From: CAUPWF01 sp964367905
GTDB lineage: Bacteria; Bacillota; Clostridia; Lachnospirales; Lachnospiraceae
Direction: 5' to 3'
Assembly (NCBI GenBank): GCA_964367905.1
Contig: CAYIZP010000001.1
Coordinates: forward strand, 62,001 to 126,000
DNA length: 64,000 bases
The translations under genes were made by a program, and so were the position numbers. Shown here in pieces: positions 18,385 through 26,677 of this stretch. Within the stretch, counting starts at the first letter, position 1. Every line of letters begins with the position of its first letter. The notes beneath the pieces were generated by a model. It saw only the letters and a list, made by a program, of their open reading frames with translations. It did not search any database and was not told the origin of the DNA.

Positions 18385-18724
18385 ACAGCACTATGGGATG
18401 CGTCGCAATCCTTTTGAGAAAACCATTGCAACCAAAGAAGCGTATCTTACCAACGACATCAAGGAAATGAAAGGTCGCTTGGAGTATCTTCAAAAATATC
18501 CAGGAATTGCAGTATTTACAGCCAATTCTGGATACGGGAAAACCTTTGCACTACGTTGTTTTGCAGAACAGTTAAATCCCAATATCACCAAGTTTTACTA
18601 CATTTGTCTCTCTACCGTAACAACCACAGAATTCTATCGACAATTATGTGCCGTACTAGGCTTAGAAACATCCTTCAATAAGTCAACCATGTTTCAATTG
18701 CAAGGCAAGAAAAGAAGAAAATAA
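18377..18724 (+). pseudogene. ExeA/TniB-like AAA ATPase, truncated
   Basis: Opens MFRQHYGMRRNPFEKTI, typical of ExeA-like transposition ATPases, and has a P-loop-like ANSGYGKTFALR. A GGGAAGGAG box precedes ATG 18377. It overlaps the transposase remnant by eight bases, as in intact transposase-ATPase pairs. It ends after 115 residues, whereas the family has about 260, so the Walker B region is gone. Confidence 0.75.
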
Positions 18725-18725
18725 A

Positions 18726-18881
18726 CATTGGAAAGGGCACATTCTATCTTACAAAAAAAGAAGCGATGGATTTGAAGCAGAAATCACAGGTCACGGGAGT
18801 AGTTTTCACCTCATTGTTGGGGAAACTAGGCATGGGAACTATCTATGCATTCCCACGTGGGAAGCTGTTTTGTGGAAATAA
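18726..18881 (+). pseudogene. Remnant of a small uncharacterised protein (DUF6618-like)
   Basis: A frame without its own start reads HWKGHILSYKKRSDGFEAEI, then TGHGSSFHLIVGE and HGNYLCIPTWE before a stop. I recall this pattern from small Lachnospiraceae proteins labelled DUF6618. That is memory, not a search. Both ends appear cut, so it is probably another gene fragment trapped in the element. Confidence 0.4.
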
Positions 18882-19100
18882 TCTGATGGCGATTGTGGCT
18901 GTAATGTGGCGTAATACATCTAAGGACTCTTTGATCATTTCTAGTCCCAGTTTGTGTAGTTCATCGGTAAGATCTGTCACATACTCTGCTATCTGCAATG
19001 GGTTATTTATGAAGTTATCTTCAAGTTTTTCAAAATTTTTAATGTTTTTTTCTTCAAAATATTTTATACTGTTAATCAAGAGAACACCTTTCTGTACCAT
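18843..19100 (-). pseudogene. ISLre2 family transposase, N-terminal fragment
   Basis: INSIKYFEEKNIKNFEKLED and ELHKLGLEMIKESLD match the start of ISLre2/UPF0236 transposases. Similarity stops after about 60 residues (near 18920), and the rest of the frame is unrelated. It is the same strand and family as the fragment at 16317-16886. Confidence 0.75.
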
Positions 19101-19150
19101 TGTATCTTTGGTTTTGTCACCTGATACTTTAACACAAAAGGGTGTTCTCT
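19079..19150. repeat. 13-bp inverted repeat at the ISLre2 5' side
   Basis: AGAGAACACCTTT (19079-19091) is complementary to AAAGGGTGTTCTCT (19137-19150) apart from one extra G. It spans the presumed start of the ISLre2 transposase. It may be a leader hairpin of the IS. Apart from this, the 19189-19198 repeat and the promoter at 19239, the stretch 19101-19409 shows no gene. Confidence 0.5.
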
Positions 19151-19188
19151 TTCTAGTCTCATTATTCCGAATAAAATTTTACGCTAGC

Positions 19189-19198
19189 AGAGTGATAT
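19189..19198. repeat. Right copy of the 10-bp direct repeat
   Basis: AGAGTGATAT, identical to 16138-16147. See the left copy. Confidence 0.55.
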
Positions 19199-19238
19199 AA
19201 TAGAAGAAAAAAACTAACATATGTTATATAGTTGTATT

Positions 19239-19264
19239 TAATTTAATTTGATAAATGTCGATAG
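19239..19264 (+). promoter_or_regulatory. Sigma-28-type promoter candidate before the 848-residue protein gene
   Basis: TAAT (19239-19242), 14 bases, GTCGATAG (19257-19264). The spacing matches the fliC and fliD boxes. It lies just outside the right direct repeat, about 145 bases before ATG 19410. Confidence 0.45.
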
Positions 19265-19409
19265 ATATAGGTAAGAGTTATTGCATGTAGGGTAAAGAAA
19301 GTGATTTGTGTATTGGTATTTACGAAAATATATTAAAGGTGTATTATTGTAGAGATAAAAGATTTTGAATTAGAACATGATATAAGATTAAATTAAGGAA
19401 AGGGATGGA

Positions 19410-21956
19410 ATGAGAGAACAGATTAAGGATAATATTTTAGACTTATGCAATTCCATGGAGGAACTGCATGGTGTCATTGATAGAACTACAGATATAGAAC
19501 AAAGAATGGCTTATTTGCAGATGTGCCAAGAAGCCGCAATATCAATAGGCAATACACTAGAACAGGAACTAAATGATAGTCAAAGTCTTATAGGGATATT
19601 AGAGACCTATTGCGAGAAAATATATTATATATCACAACAGGTGTTAATAAATAAAGAGGATATGCAACTAGTTCAGGACAGTGTGCTGAATATGCGAAGA
19701 AGTATAGAGAACATACCAATTACTCATCGTGTTGTGTTTTTTCCATACAAGGCTGAAATGTGGGATAGTTTGGAGAGTGTGTATCTAGCATGTGCAGAGG
19801 ATGAAAACTGCCAATGCTATGTAGTTCCTATTCCATACTATACACGTGATGCTAAGACGAATCAGTGGGTATATTGTTATGAAGGAGATAAGTTCCCAAC
19901 CAATATCCCAGTTCTTCATTATAAGGCCTATAATATTGAAATGAACAAGCCAGATGTTGCATATGTACATAATCCCTATGACGAGTATAATTATGTGACC
20001 CGAATTGAGGAGGAATACTTTTCTTATAATTTAAAGAAATATGTTAATAAACTAGTATACATACCTTATTATGCAAATGGAGGAATTGTCACACCGCAGC
20101 AGCAAAACCTCCCAGTACATAAGCATATGGACTATATGATTGGGCAATCAGCTGAATATAAAGAATGCTTCAAGGGATTACCACACTATAATAAGGTACT
20201 ACCTTTAGGTTCGCCGAAATTTGATAAAATTTTGAATATGAATAAGCAACATACAGAAACGCCAATGGAGTGGGGAGAAATTGATCCAGATAAGAAAATA
20301 GTACTCATAAATACAACGATATCAACGGTTTTAATATATGAAGAGCTGGTCTTAATGAAGTTGAAATATGTGTTTGAACAGGCATACCAATATACAGATA
20401 TTTTATTTGTGTGGCGTCCGCATCCGCTATTAGAGAGCACATATAAGGCCATGAGACCTGATTTGTTAGACAAATACCTAGAATTGAAAAAATATTTCCT
20501 CGAAGACAAAATAGGTATTTTAGATGAGACCCCAGACATAACAAAAGTTATTGCCGTATGCGATGCATATATTGGCGATGTAGGTAGTTCTGTTACGAAT
20601 CTATGTAGTGTTGCAGGAATTCCACAATTTAACTTCCAATATGTGTGCTTTGAGAAAACGGATGAAGCAGTGAAACAGCGGTTAAAGCTTGCGAAAATTA
20701 ATTATACGGATGATTCAGCATGGATTACAGAATATGATGATAGTTATATATACAAAGCAGATATAGGGCTAGACAATCTGACAATAGAAGCAAGGGTACA
20801 AGAGGTAGGAGATAGAGAATATTTGTATCCAAGTTCTGTTTCTGTGGGGGGAAACATATATTTGGCTCCTATGATTGCAAAAAAAGCAGGATGCTACGAC
20901 ACGATAAACAATCAACTAAAATTTTTACCTAGCAATCAAAATAATATCTTTCAATATTACTATGTGGATGCGTATAAAAATAATTTAGTGTTTTTACCAT
21001 TTAATAGCAAAAATATAGGAATATATAACTTGAAAAAGGGAAAATGGAAGCGATATTATGATTGTATCACAGCTTTAAAAAGTGGAATGCAGAGCATAGA
21101 TGACCTTGCAGATATTAACGGTTATGCATTACAAGATAATCAACTGTGGGTATGTACAAGAGAAGGAAATAGAATTCTTTATTTTGATTTGAATACGGAG
21201 AAATATAGAACGTACGAAGTGGGACAAGCTAGTTACGGATATTCTTGTGTCAGCATTGATGGGGATTATCTGTTTTTAGGAGAAACAAATACAGGAAAAA
21301 CGATAAGATACAACGTTAAAACAAGAGAAACAATAGAATTTGATTTACCTAAGGATTTAGTATATATTAAAGGATGTAAAAGCTCAAATTATAAAAAGGT
21401 GCTAAGACCGCGAAGATTTCTACTTGATACAGGAAACTATTTAGTTACCAATCCGGAGAAAACCTGTTCTCTGATAAAAATAAATAAGAAGACAGGAGAG
21501 ATTACAGTGATTTGTGATGATTTCTTGCAAGGTGGATTTCAACACGAATCAGAAGGTGAGAAAAACCTATTTTGGAAGTGGAATGGTGTGTGTAATTTTG
21601 CAATGGTACAAGAGGATGGGACTTTATTGATACAGAGAGTATCAGATCGGATGATGGCAAAAGTATCCATAGAAGATGAGACATATGAGATTTTTGAAAT
21701 CAGAAGACCTCCGAACGATAAAGCATTTGACAGTGAATCAAAGGGATTTTATAATTATTTGAATGACTATAAATTCTTCAGACAAGAAACTCAGAATCAC
21801 GATTTGGATATGTTTATAAGTGATTTGCTAAGTGGAGAGTTAGAATCAGTTAAGGAACTGCAATTAGAAATGGCTAAACGATTAAATGTGAACTTAGAGG
21901 GGACCTGTGGTAAAAATATTCATGAGTGTATTATAAAAGAACTTCGTAAAGGTTAA
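19410..21956 (+). CDS. Large putative transferase: GT-B (CDP-glycerol transferase-like) plus beta-propeller-like C-terminus
   Basis: 848 residues, no named family that I can assign. Residues 1-95 are helical. Residues about 105-430 look like the CDP-glycerol phosphotransferase fold: RVVFFPYKAEMWDSLESVY, LPLGSPKFDKI, LFVWRPHPLL and AYIGDVGSSVTNLCSVAGIP, the last resembling the DYSS nucleotide site. Residues about 470-790 have repeated short strands (GGNIYLAPMIAKKAG, NGYALQDNQLWVCTREGNRI, DGDYLFLGETNTGKTIRY) suggesting a beta-propeller. GGAAAGGGATGG precedes ATG 19410. With a sigma-28-like box upstream and flagellin downstream, a role in modifying flagellin or another surface glycan is plausible but inferred. 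Confidence 0.75.
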   Translation: MREQIKDNILDLCNSMEELHGVIDRTTDIEQRMAYLQMCQEAAISIGNTLEQELNDSQSLIGILETYCEKIYYISQQVLINKEDMQLVQDSVLNMRRSIENIPITHRVVFFPYKAEMWDSLESVYLACAEDENCQCYVVPIPYYTRDAKTNQWVYCYEGDKFPTNIPVLHYKAYNIEMNKPDVAYVHNPYDEYNYVTRIEEEYFSYNLKKYVNKLVYIPYYANGGIVTPQQQNLPVHKHMDYMIGQSAEYKECFKGLPHYNKVLPLGSPKFDKILNMNKQHTETPMEWGEIDPDKKIVLINTTISTVLIYEELVLMKLKYVFEQAYQYTDILFVWRPHPLLESTYKAMRPDLLDKYLELKKYFLEDKIGILDETPDITKVIAVCDAYIGDVGSSVTNLCSVAGIPQFNFQYVCFEKTDEAVKQRLKLAKINYTDDSAWITEYDDSYIYKADIGLDNLTIEARVQEVGDREYLYPSSVSVGGNIYLAPMIAKKAGCYDTINNQLKFLPSNQNNIFQYYYVDAYKNNLVFLPFNSKNIGIYNLKKGKWKRYYDCITALKSGMQSIDDLADINGYALQDNQLWVCTREGNRILYFDLNTEKYRTYEVGQASYGYSCVSIDGDYLFLGETNTGKTIRYNVKTRETIEFDLPKDLVYIKGCKSSNYKKVLRPRRFLLDTGNYLVTNPEKTCSLIKINKKTGEITVICDDFLQGGFQHESEGEKNLFWKWNGVCNFAMVQEDGTLLIQRVSDRMMAKVSIEDETYEIFEIRRPPNDKAFDSESKGFYNYLNDYKFFRQETQNHDLDMFISDLLSGELESVKELQLEMAKRLNVNLEGTCGKNIHECIIKELRKG

Positions 21957-22029
21957 GCTTATATATGAAAATGTTGTAAAATGAGTGGTGGGATAATAAT
22001 GTAGGAAAAGAACGGAGAGCATAGAGGAA

Positions 22030-24198
22030 ATGATAAAACAATTTGACAAACAATTTAAATACCAACTATCGGTTGGTCTAATTGTAAAAAACGAGGAGCA
22101 TGTATTACGTAGGTGCTTAGATTCCTTAGCACCACTGAAAAAGGAATTAGATATAGAAATTATTATTACAGACACAGGTTCTACGGATGGGACAATAGAG
22201 ATAGCAAAGGAATATGCAGATAAATTTCTAGAATTTGAATGGTGCAATGACTTTGCCAAGGCGAGAAACACTGGGGTAGAAGCTGCGGAAGGTCGTTGGT
22301 TTTTACAGCTCGATGCGGATGAATTCTTTGATGAGAATGTAGTTGAAATTGCTCAGTTTATCAAAAGCAATCAGTCTAAAAATCACAAAGCATGCCTCTT
22401 TACTATCCGCAATTATGAAAGTAAAAGTCGGACAACGTATAAAAATGCTACTGTAGCACGTTTGTTTAATTTTATGGAGGGGAAGCAGTATTTCGAGTAC
22501 TCTATTCACGAAACAATTCCAGTAGATATTAACATAGCAAAGCCAATGAACTGTCTCTTGTATCATGATGGATATATCAGTGAGGTTATGGAGAGCAAAC
22601 GGTCTAGGAATGTGGATTTGGTAGAGCAAGAATTAGAGGAGAATCCATATAATATTCGCCTATATACGCTGCTTGTAGACTGTTATGGTAGCGTTGAGAA
22701 AAAATTGGAGATATGTCGTAGAGGTTTGGCACTAAGTAAGGAAGAACGAGAAAGTGTAGTGCATTTGCCATATCTCAAGTCATTGTGTTGTTTGTCATTG
22801 TTTCGTCTTAAGAAATATCGTGAAACTATGGAATTTGCAGATGAATATTTAGAGGAAGAAAAGGTAAATATTACACCCTCACTAGATATTTTATATCTAG
22901 CCAGTGTGGCTAGTATTGCAATTAGTGAATTTGAGCAGGCTGTTTTTTATCTTGATAAGTACAGAAAAGTATATAAGCAATTAAAGAAAAAACCAGATAT
23001 GGTATATAGCTTTTTCGGAATATATTCCTATACGGAAGAGGCTAATTTCGTTGATGTTCAGTTGAAGTTAATTGAGTCTTATACACGGATAGAGAATAAA
23101 GAGAAAGCGCGTGAATTACTGCGATATTTCAATGATTTTGATTATCAGGACGTAGTAGGGAATTTAATCGCATATAAGAATTATGTTGATCTTGCGAAAC
23201 GATTAGAAGAATATAATTTAATCGCAGAGTCCTACAAATCCATATTAGATAAGTTAGATCAGCTAGGGAATGCAGAAGAAAAAGACAAGAAGAGAAGATT
23301 TCTCATAAGTGTCATTGATAAATTATATAATAATGCCAAGGATGAAGAAGTACAATCAGATATTCTAAGAGCATTCACGGGACGAAAAGTATACGATGGT
23401 TATACGGCGCTCAATGCCCTTCGATACTATAAGTATGATTTAAACCAATGCGAAGATAATGTGATGAAGAAATTGCAGGAAGAAGAGTTGTTATATACAG
23501 AATCCATGTTTTCGGATGTATTATATGCCAATCTGTTGAATGGAGATAACCCCGTTGCAGCATTAGCACCCTATGCTCATGAGACACTATTCTCTTTCGT
23601 TTGCGATATACTAAAAAATCACAGCGACTTCAAGATGGTAATCTGCAAATTATTGATAGACGATACAGACCTTGCGAAACAATTGGATGAATATACAAGG
23701 GCGACACTAGCTTATGCATACCTCATCAACTCTAAGACCCTAGCGGAACCAGATGAGTCTGATATCGTAATATCTCTGTTTCAGTGTTTTGTAGAGTGTA
23801 CTTACGAGAATATGAAGAAATACTATGTTATGGATCATATCCAACATAATCTAGCTATGATACCGAATAGAGAGAAATTTGTTGTATTTCTTTATGAAGC
23901 ATACCAAAACAAAGGAAGGCAACCAGCGCAATATGTGAAAGAATTAAGAAAAGGATTAAAATACTGTTCGCAATTGGGAGATAGCATTGGAATTATCGCT
24001 AAGAATATCAAGGAAGATGTAGATAAGAGTGTAGAGAGAAAGAGTGAATTTGATCTTTTGGGACAACAGGTGAAGATGCAGATAAAAATGTTCATTCAGG
24101 CAAATCAATTAGATGCAGCAAGAAGTGTTCTGGCACAATATGAGAAAATCAATCCAAGCGATTCAGAGATACCGAGTCTACATGCATTGCTTAGATAA
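22030..24198 (+). CDS. Family 2 glycosyltransferase with long helical-repeat C-terminus
   Basis: 722 residues. The GT-A domain (about 10-230) shows SVGLIVKNEEHVLRRCLDSL, IIITDTGSTDGT, ARNTGVEAAEGRW and the metal-binding LQLDADEF. The remaining about 490 residues are helical with TPR-like character and likely bind a protein acceptor. This SunS-like layout is common next to flagellin genes in Firmicutes. The box GGAGAGCATAGAGGA precedes the ATG. It follows the 848-residue gene by 73 bases, probably in one transcript. Confidence 0.82.
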   Translation: MIKQFDKQFKYQLSVGLIVKNEEHVLRRCLDSLAPLKKELDIEIIITDTGSTDGTIEIAKEYADKFLEFEWCNDFAKARNTGVEAAEGRWFLQLDADEFFDENVVEIAQFIKSNQSKNHKACLFTIRNYESKSRTTYKNATVARLFNFMEGKQYFEYSIHETIPVDINIAKPMNCLLYHDGYISEVMESKRSRNVDLVEQELEENPYNIRLYTLLVDCYGSVEKKLEICRRGLALSKEERESVVHLPYLKSLCCLSLFRLKKYRETMEFADEYLEEEKVNITPSLDILYLASVASIAISEFEQAVFYLDKYRKVYKQLKKKPDMVYSFFGIYSYTEEANFVDVQLKLIESYTRIENKEKARELLRYFNDFDYQDVVGNLIAYKNYVDLAKRLEEYNLIAESYKSILDKLDQLGNAEEKDKKRRFLISVIDKLYNNAKDEEVQSDILRAFTGRKVYDGYTALNALRYYKYDLNQCEDNVMKKLQEEELLYTESMFSDVLYANLLNGDNPVAALAPYAHETLFSFVCDILKNHSDFKMVICKLLIDDTDLAKQLDEYTRATLAYAYLINSKTLAEPDESDIVISLFQCFVECTYENMKKYYVMDHIQHNLAMIPNREKFVVFLYEAYQNKGRQPAQYVKELRKGLKYCSQLGDSIGIIAKNIKEDVDKSVERKSEFDLLGQQVKMQIKMFIQANQLDAARSVLAQYEKINPSDSEIPSLHALLR

Positions 24199-24238
24199 AG
24201 GAGTATACTTACGGAATAGATGATTTAGAGGGGTAACT

Positions 24239-24742
24239 ATGGATGAGGATAAAAGAATAATTTCACAATTTCTGAATGACAGTCTAGAATTAATCGATAA
24301 CATAGGAGAAGTTCCAGAGGATACATTGATAGAACTTTACGGTATGCTAAATACCTGCGCCAAGAATACCGTGAAGAAAAGCGATACTGTGGACGGAGAC
24401 TTGCACGCCGAGGTATGCAAGCGACTAGATTTAGTCCTTGATCACATTGTGGATAGTGTTCTATTTGAAATTAAAGCGGATGCAGGTATTTATACTCCGG
24501 CAGTGCAAGGGTGGAGAACGTGGAAGAATGTTGAATTAATGAAAGACAAAGGTCTAGTGGGATATATGCTAGCAAAAGAGATAGCTGCTAAGTCTACTAT
24601 GCTATACTGTACAAAGCTAGAGGACTATCCTTATTTACCTAAATTGTCTAATATGAAGCTGGAATACTCTGATGAGAGAATATTGGATAGGGAAGTATAT
24701 GGGGAGTATTTAGAGAAAACTATGGGAAGATGGATGTTCTGA
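24239..24742 (+). CDS. Small helical protein, probably the N-terminal half of a split glycosyltransferase
   Basis: 167 residues, mainly helical (residues 1-75 acidic), then PAVQGWRTWKNVELMKDKGL and a segment that runs into EYLEKTMGRWMF. GAGGGG precedes ATG 24239. The final 13 bases overlap the next gene in another frame. Adding one base in the GGG near 24724-24726 would join both frames into one chain of about 450 residues (TMGKMDVLILHG). Either the gene is frameshifted or the two halves are made separately. Confidence 0.6.
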   Translation: MDEDKRIISQFLNDSLELIDNIGEVPEDTLIELYGMLNTCAKNTVKKSDTVDGDLHAEVCKRLDLVLDHIVDSVLFEIKADAGIYTPAVQGWRTWKNVELMKDKGLVGYMLAKEIAAKSTMLYCTKLEDYPYLPKLSNMKLEYSDERILDREVYGEYLEKTMGRWMF

Positions 24743-25599
24743 TCCTACATGGAATGTACAATGAGACTATTGGTTTCTTGAAAAGATATCGTCAGTTGCG
24801 ACCAGATGGGAAAGTCTATTGTGGATTAGATATGAATGGACCTTGGATGAAGAGAATTGACTGGAGTAATCCTAGTATTCATAAATTTGCCGAACAATGT
24901 GATATCATTGCCACATCATGTACATATTTACGAGATGAAATAAATAGAAATCCACTTATTCCATTTTCATGCCGTTTCTTACCGAATGGATTCTATAATG
25001 CTGATAATCTTGACATTGTAGCAGATGCTAGTGTAAAAGAGAATGTAATTATAACAGTAGGGAGGATTGGAACACTACAGAAAAATAATCTAGAGCTTAT
25101 GATTGCATTTGGAAATGTATCCCATCTTATGAAAAATTGGAAACTGAAATTAATTGGAAGTATAGAGCCTGAATTTCAGGCCATAATAGATGAGTTTTTC
25201 TCCATACGGCCTGATTTGAAGAGCAGAATTATATTCACAGGATCTATAGTTGAAAAGGAAAAGTTGTATAAGGAATATGCAAAGGCTAAGATATTTGCAT
25301 TAACATCGATTTTTGAAGGAGGAACACCAAATGTATATGCTGAGGCACTGTTTCATGGATGTATGTTTCTTACATCAGATATCGATGCGGCGCAGGATAT
25401 TACAAATTTTGAAACACTCGGCATAACCTATGAATGTAAAAACATGAAAGCTTTAGAGAAGGCAATAGTAACACTTTGTAGAAGAGCAAATAAGGAGACT
25501 ATGAAATTACATATTCCAAAAGCATTGAACTATGCGAATCAGGTATATGACTGGGAGAAAATTGCAAAGAAATTAGCATATGATCTATTGATAGATTAG
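24730..25599 (+). CDS. Group 1 (GT4-like) glycosyltransferase, catalytic half
   Basis: 289 residues of GT-B type. Seen are RPDGKVYCGLDMNG, RFLPNGFYN, VIITVGRIGTLQKNN and the C-terminal nucleotide-sugar motif ALTSIFEGGTPNVYAEAL (EGxxxxxxE). The start ATG 24730 lies inside the previous gene. The box AGAAAACTATGGGAAG is poor, which supports a one-base frameshift within an originally longer gene. It is the last gene before flagellin and probably belongs to the same glycosylation set. Confidence 0.75.
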   Translation: MDVLILHGMYNETIGFLKRYRQLRPDGKVYCGLDMNGPWMKRIDWSNPSIHKFAEQCDIIATSCTYLRDEINRNPLIPFSCRFLPNGFYNADNLDIVADASVKENVIITVGRIGTLQKNNLELMIAFGNVSHLMKNWKLKLIGSIEPEFQAIIDEFFSIRPDLKSRIIFTGSIVEKEKLYKEYAKAKIFALTSIFEGGTPNVYAEALFHGCMFLTSDIDAAQDITNFETLGITYECKNMKALEKAIVTLCRRANKETMKLHIPKALNYANQVYDWEKIAKKLAYDLLID

Positions 25600-25601
25600 A
25601 T

Positions 25602-25633
25602 AAAAAAAGAACCGCCTTGCGACGGTTCTTTTT
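25602..25633. terminator. Bidirectional rho-independent terminator
   Basis: AAAAAAAGAACCG and CGGTTCTTTTT form a stem with an 8-base loop between the glycosyltransferase (+) and flagellin (-). A-rich and T-rich arms allow stopping from both sides. Confidence 0.88.
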
Positions 25634-25642
25634 CCATGATTA

Positions 25643-26488
25643 TTATTGTAATAATTGAAGAACACCTTGAGGTACCATGTTCGCTTGTGCTAACATTGCT
25701 TGTGATGATTGAATCAAGATATTGTTCTTGGTGTATTCCATCATCTCTTTTGCCATGTCAACGTCACGGATACGAGATTCCGCAGCTGTCATGTTCTCTG
25801 TTGTAACACCGATATTGTTGATTGTGTGCTCTAATCTGTTTTGAAGTGCACCAAGCTCAGCTCTCTGTGTAGATACAGTGTTAATAGCAGCTGTAATACT
25901 AGCAATTGCTTTGTTTGCAGAAGAAACGCTTGTAATAGAAATACCTTTAACATCAGTACCAGTACCAGTACCAACCTTAAGTGATGCAGCATCCATATTT
26001 CCAACGGAAATACCGATTGTTTGTGCAGCAGTATCACCAATCTGTAGAACCATTTGACTTGTTCCACCCATAGTACCATCTAATAGAGTAGTACCATTGA
26101 ATGTTGTGCTATCAGCAATTCTAGTGATTTCTGAAGCAAGTGCATCCATCTCAGCTTGAAGGTTGTTACGATCTTCTGTTTCATAGATACCGTTTGCAGA
26201 TTGAGTAGCTAGTTCTGCCATACGGTTTAACATAGAGTGAACTTCTGCAAGAGCACCTTCAGCTGTTTGAATTACTGAGATACCATCTTGTGCGTTCTTT
26301 TGTGCTGTCTCAAGTCCTGTGATTTGAGCTCTCATTTTTTCCGAGATAGCTAAACCAGCAGCATCATCTCCTGCACGGTTGATTCTGTAACCAGAAGATA
26401 ATTTCTCTAAGCTCTTTCCTAATTGTCCTGTGTTGTAAGAGTACTGTCTGTTTGAGTTGATAGCACTAATGTTGTGTTGAATAATCAT
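25643..26488 (-). CDS. fliC: Flagellin
   Basis: Filament subunit, 281 residues. The N-terminal D0/D1 region (MIIQHNISAINSNRQY, SSGYRINRAGDDAAGLAIS) and the C-terminal one (RIRDVDMAKEMMEYTKNNIL, SQAMLAQANMVPQGVLQLLQ) are intact. Only a short variable part lies between them (about residues 135-205). It is rich in Ser and Thr (GTGTGTDVKGISITSVSS), suitable for O-glycosylation by the neighbouring transferases. A strong AGGAGG precedes the ATG. A sigma-28 promoter and a leader of about 138 bases with hairpins lie upstream. Confidence 0.97.
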   Translation of the reverse strand: MIIQHNISAINSNRQYSYNTGQLGKSLEKLSSGYRINRAGDDAAGLAISEKMRAQITGLETAQKNAQDGISVIQTAEGALAEVHSMLNRMAELATQSANGIYETEDRNNLQAEMDALASEITRIADSTTFNGTTLLDGTMGGTSQMVLQIGDTAAQTIGISVGNMDAASLKVGTGTGTDVKGISITSVSSANKAIASITAAINTVSTQRAELGALQNRLEHTINNIGVTTENMTAAESRIRDVDMAKEMMEYTKNNILIQSSQAMLAQANMVPQGVLQLLQ

Positions 26489-26626
26489 ATTATTTCCTCC
26501 TTGAATTTGACGAGGGCTTCCCTGCCCTTCGTTTTGTGTTGTTCCACAATTGCTTGTGGTATGTGTAGGATTTCCTACATTAAAACTGTCGACGCGTCGA
26601 ACGATGAACTTTTAATGTTCCGTTCA
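26489..26626 (-). promoter_or_regulatory. Structured flagellin leader with GGA-bearing hairpins
   Basis: On the transcript three hairpins follow each other: TGTAGGA/TCCTACA (26564-26579), CCACAA/TTGTGG (26544-26559) and AGGGC/GCCCT (26513-26528, loop AGGGAA). AAGGAGG is just before the start. GGA in or near hairpins is the CsrA recognition pattern, and CsrA controls flagellin translation in Bacillus. csrA and fliW are not in this window, so this is a proposal. Confidence 0.5.
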
Positions 26627-26632
26627 AATACA

Positions 26633-26658
26633 TTATCGACAGCTTTATTACTTACTTA
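26633..26658 (-). promoter_or_regulatory. Sigma-28 promoter of flagellin
   Basis: Read on the minus strand: TAAG (26658-26655), 14 bases, GTCGATAA (26640-26633). This is the best match in the window to TAAA-N14/15-GCCGATAA. FliA is encoded at 53246-54010. Confidence 0.8.
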
Positions 26659-26677
26659 AGTAGAATTTTAAAAAAAG

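Larger units (their letters stand above)
16148..19188. mobile_element. Decayed ISLre2-like element interrupted by a second element
   Basis: Leftward N- and C-terminal pieces of one ISLre2 (UPF0236) transposase lie at 18843-19100 and 16317-16886. Between them is a rightward DUF6431/DDE transposase plus an ExeA-like ATPase, all broken. The whole is flanked by a perfect 10-bp direct repeat. The two ends share only weak inverted similarity (CTAG followed by an ATTTT-rich stretch). About 200 residues of the ISLre2 transposase are missing, so deletions followed the nested insertion. Confidence 0.65.

Noticed and set aside
18766..19200. 144-residue rightward frame in the IS region
   Set aside because: Its second half is the antisense of the ISLre2 N-terminal fragment, and its first half overlaps the DUF6618-like remnant in a different frame. 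No ribosome box was seen.
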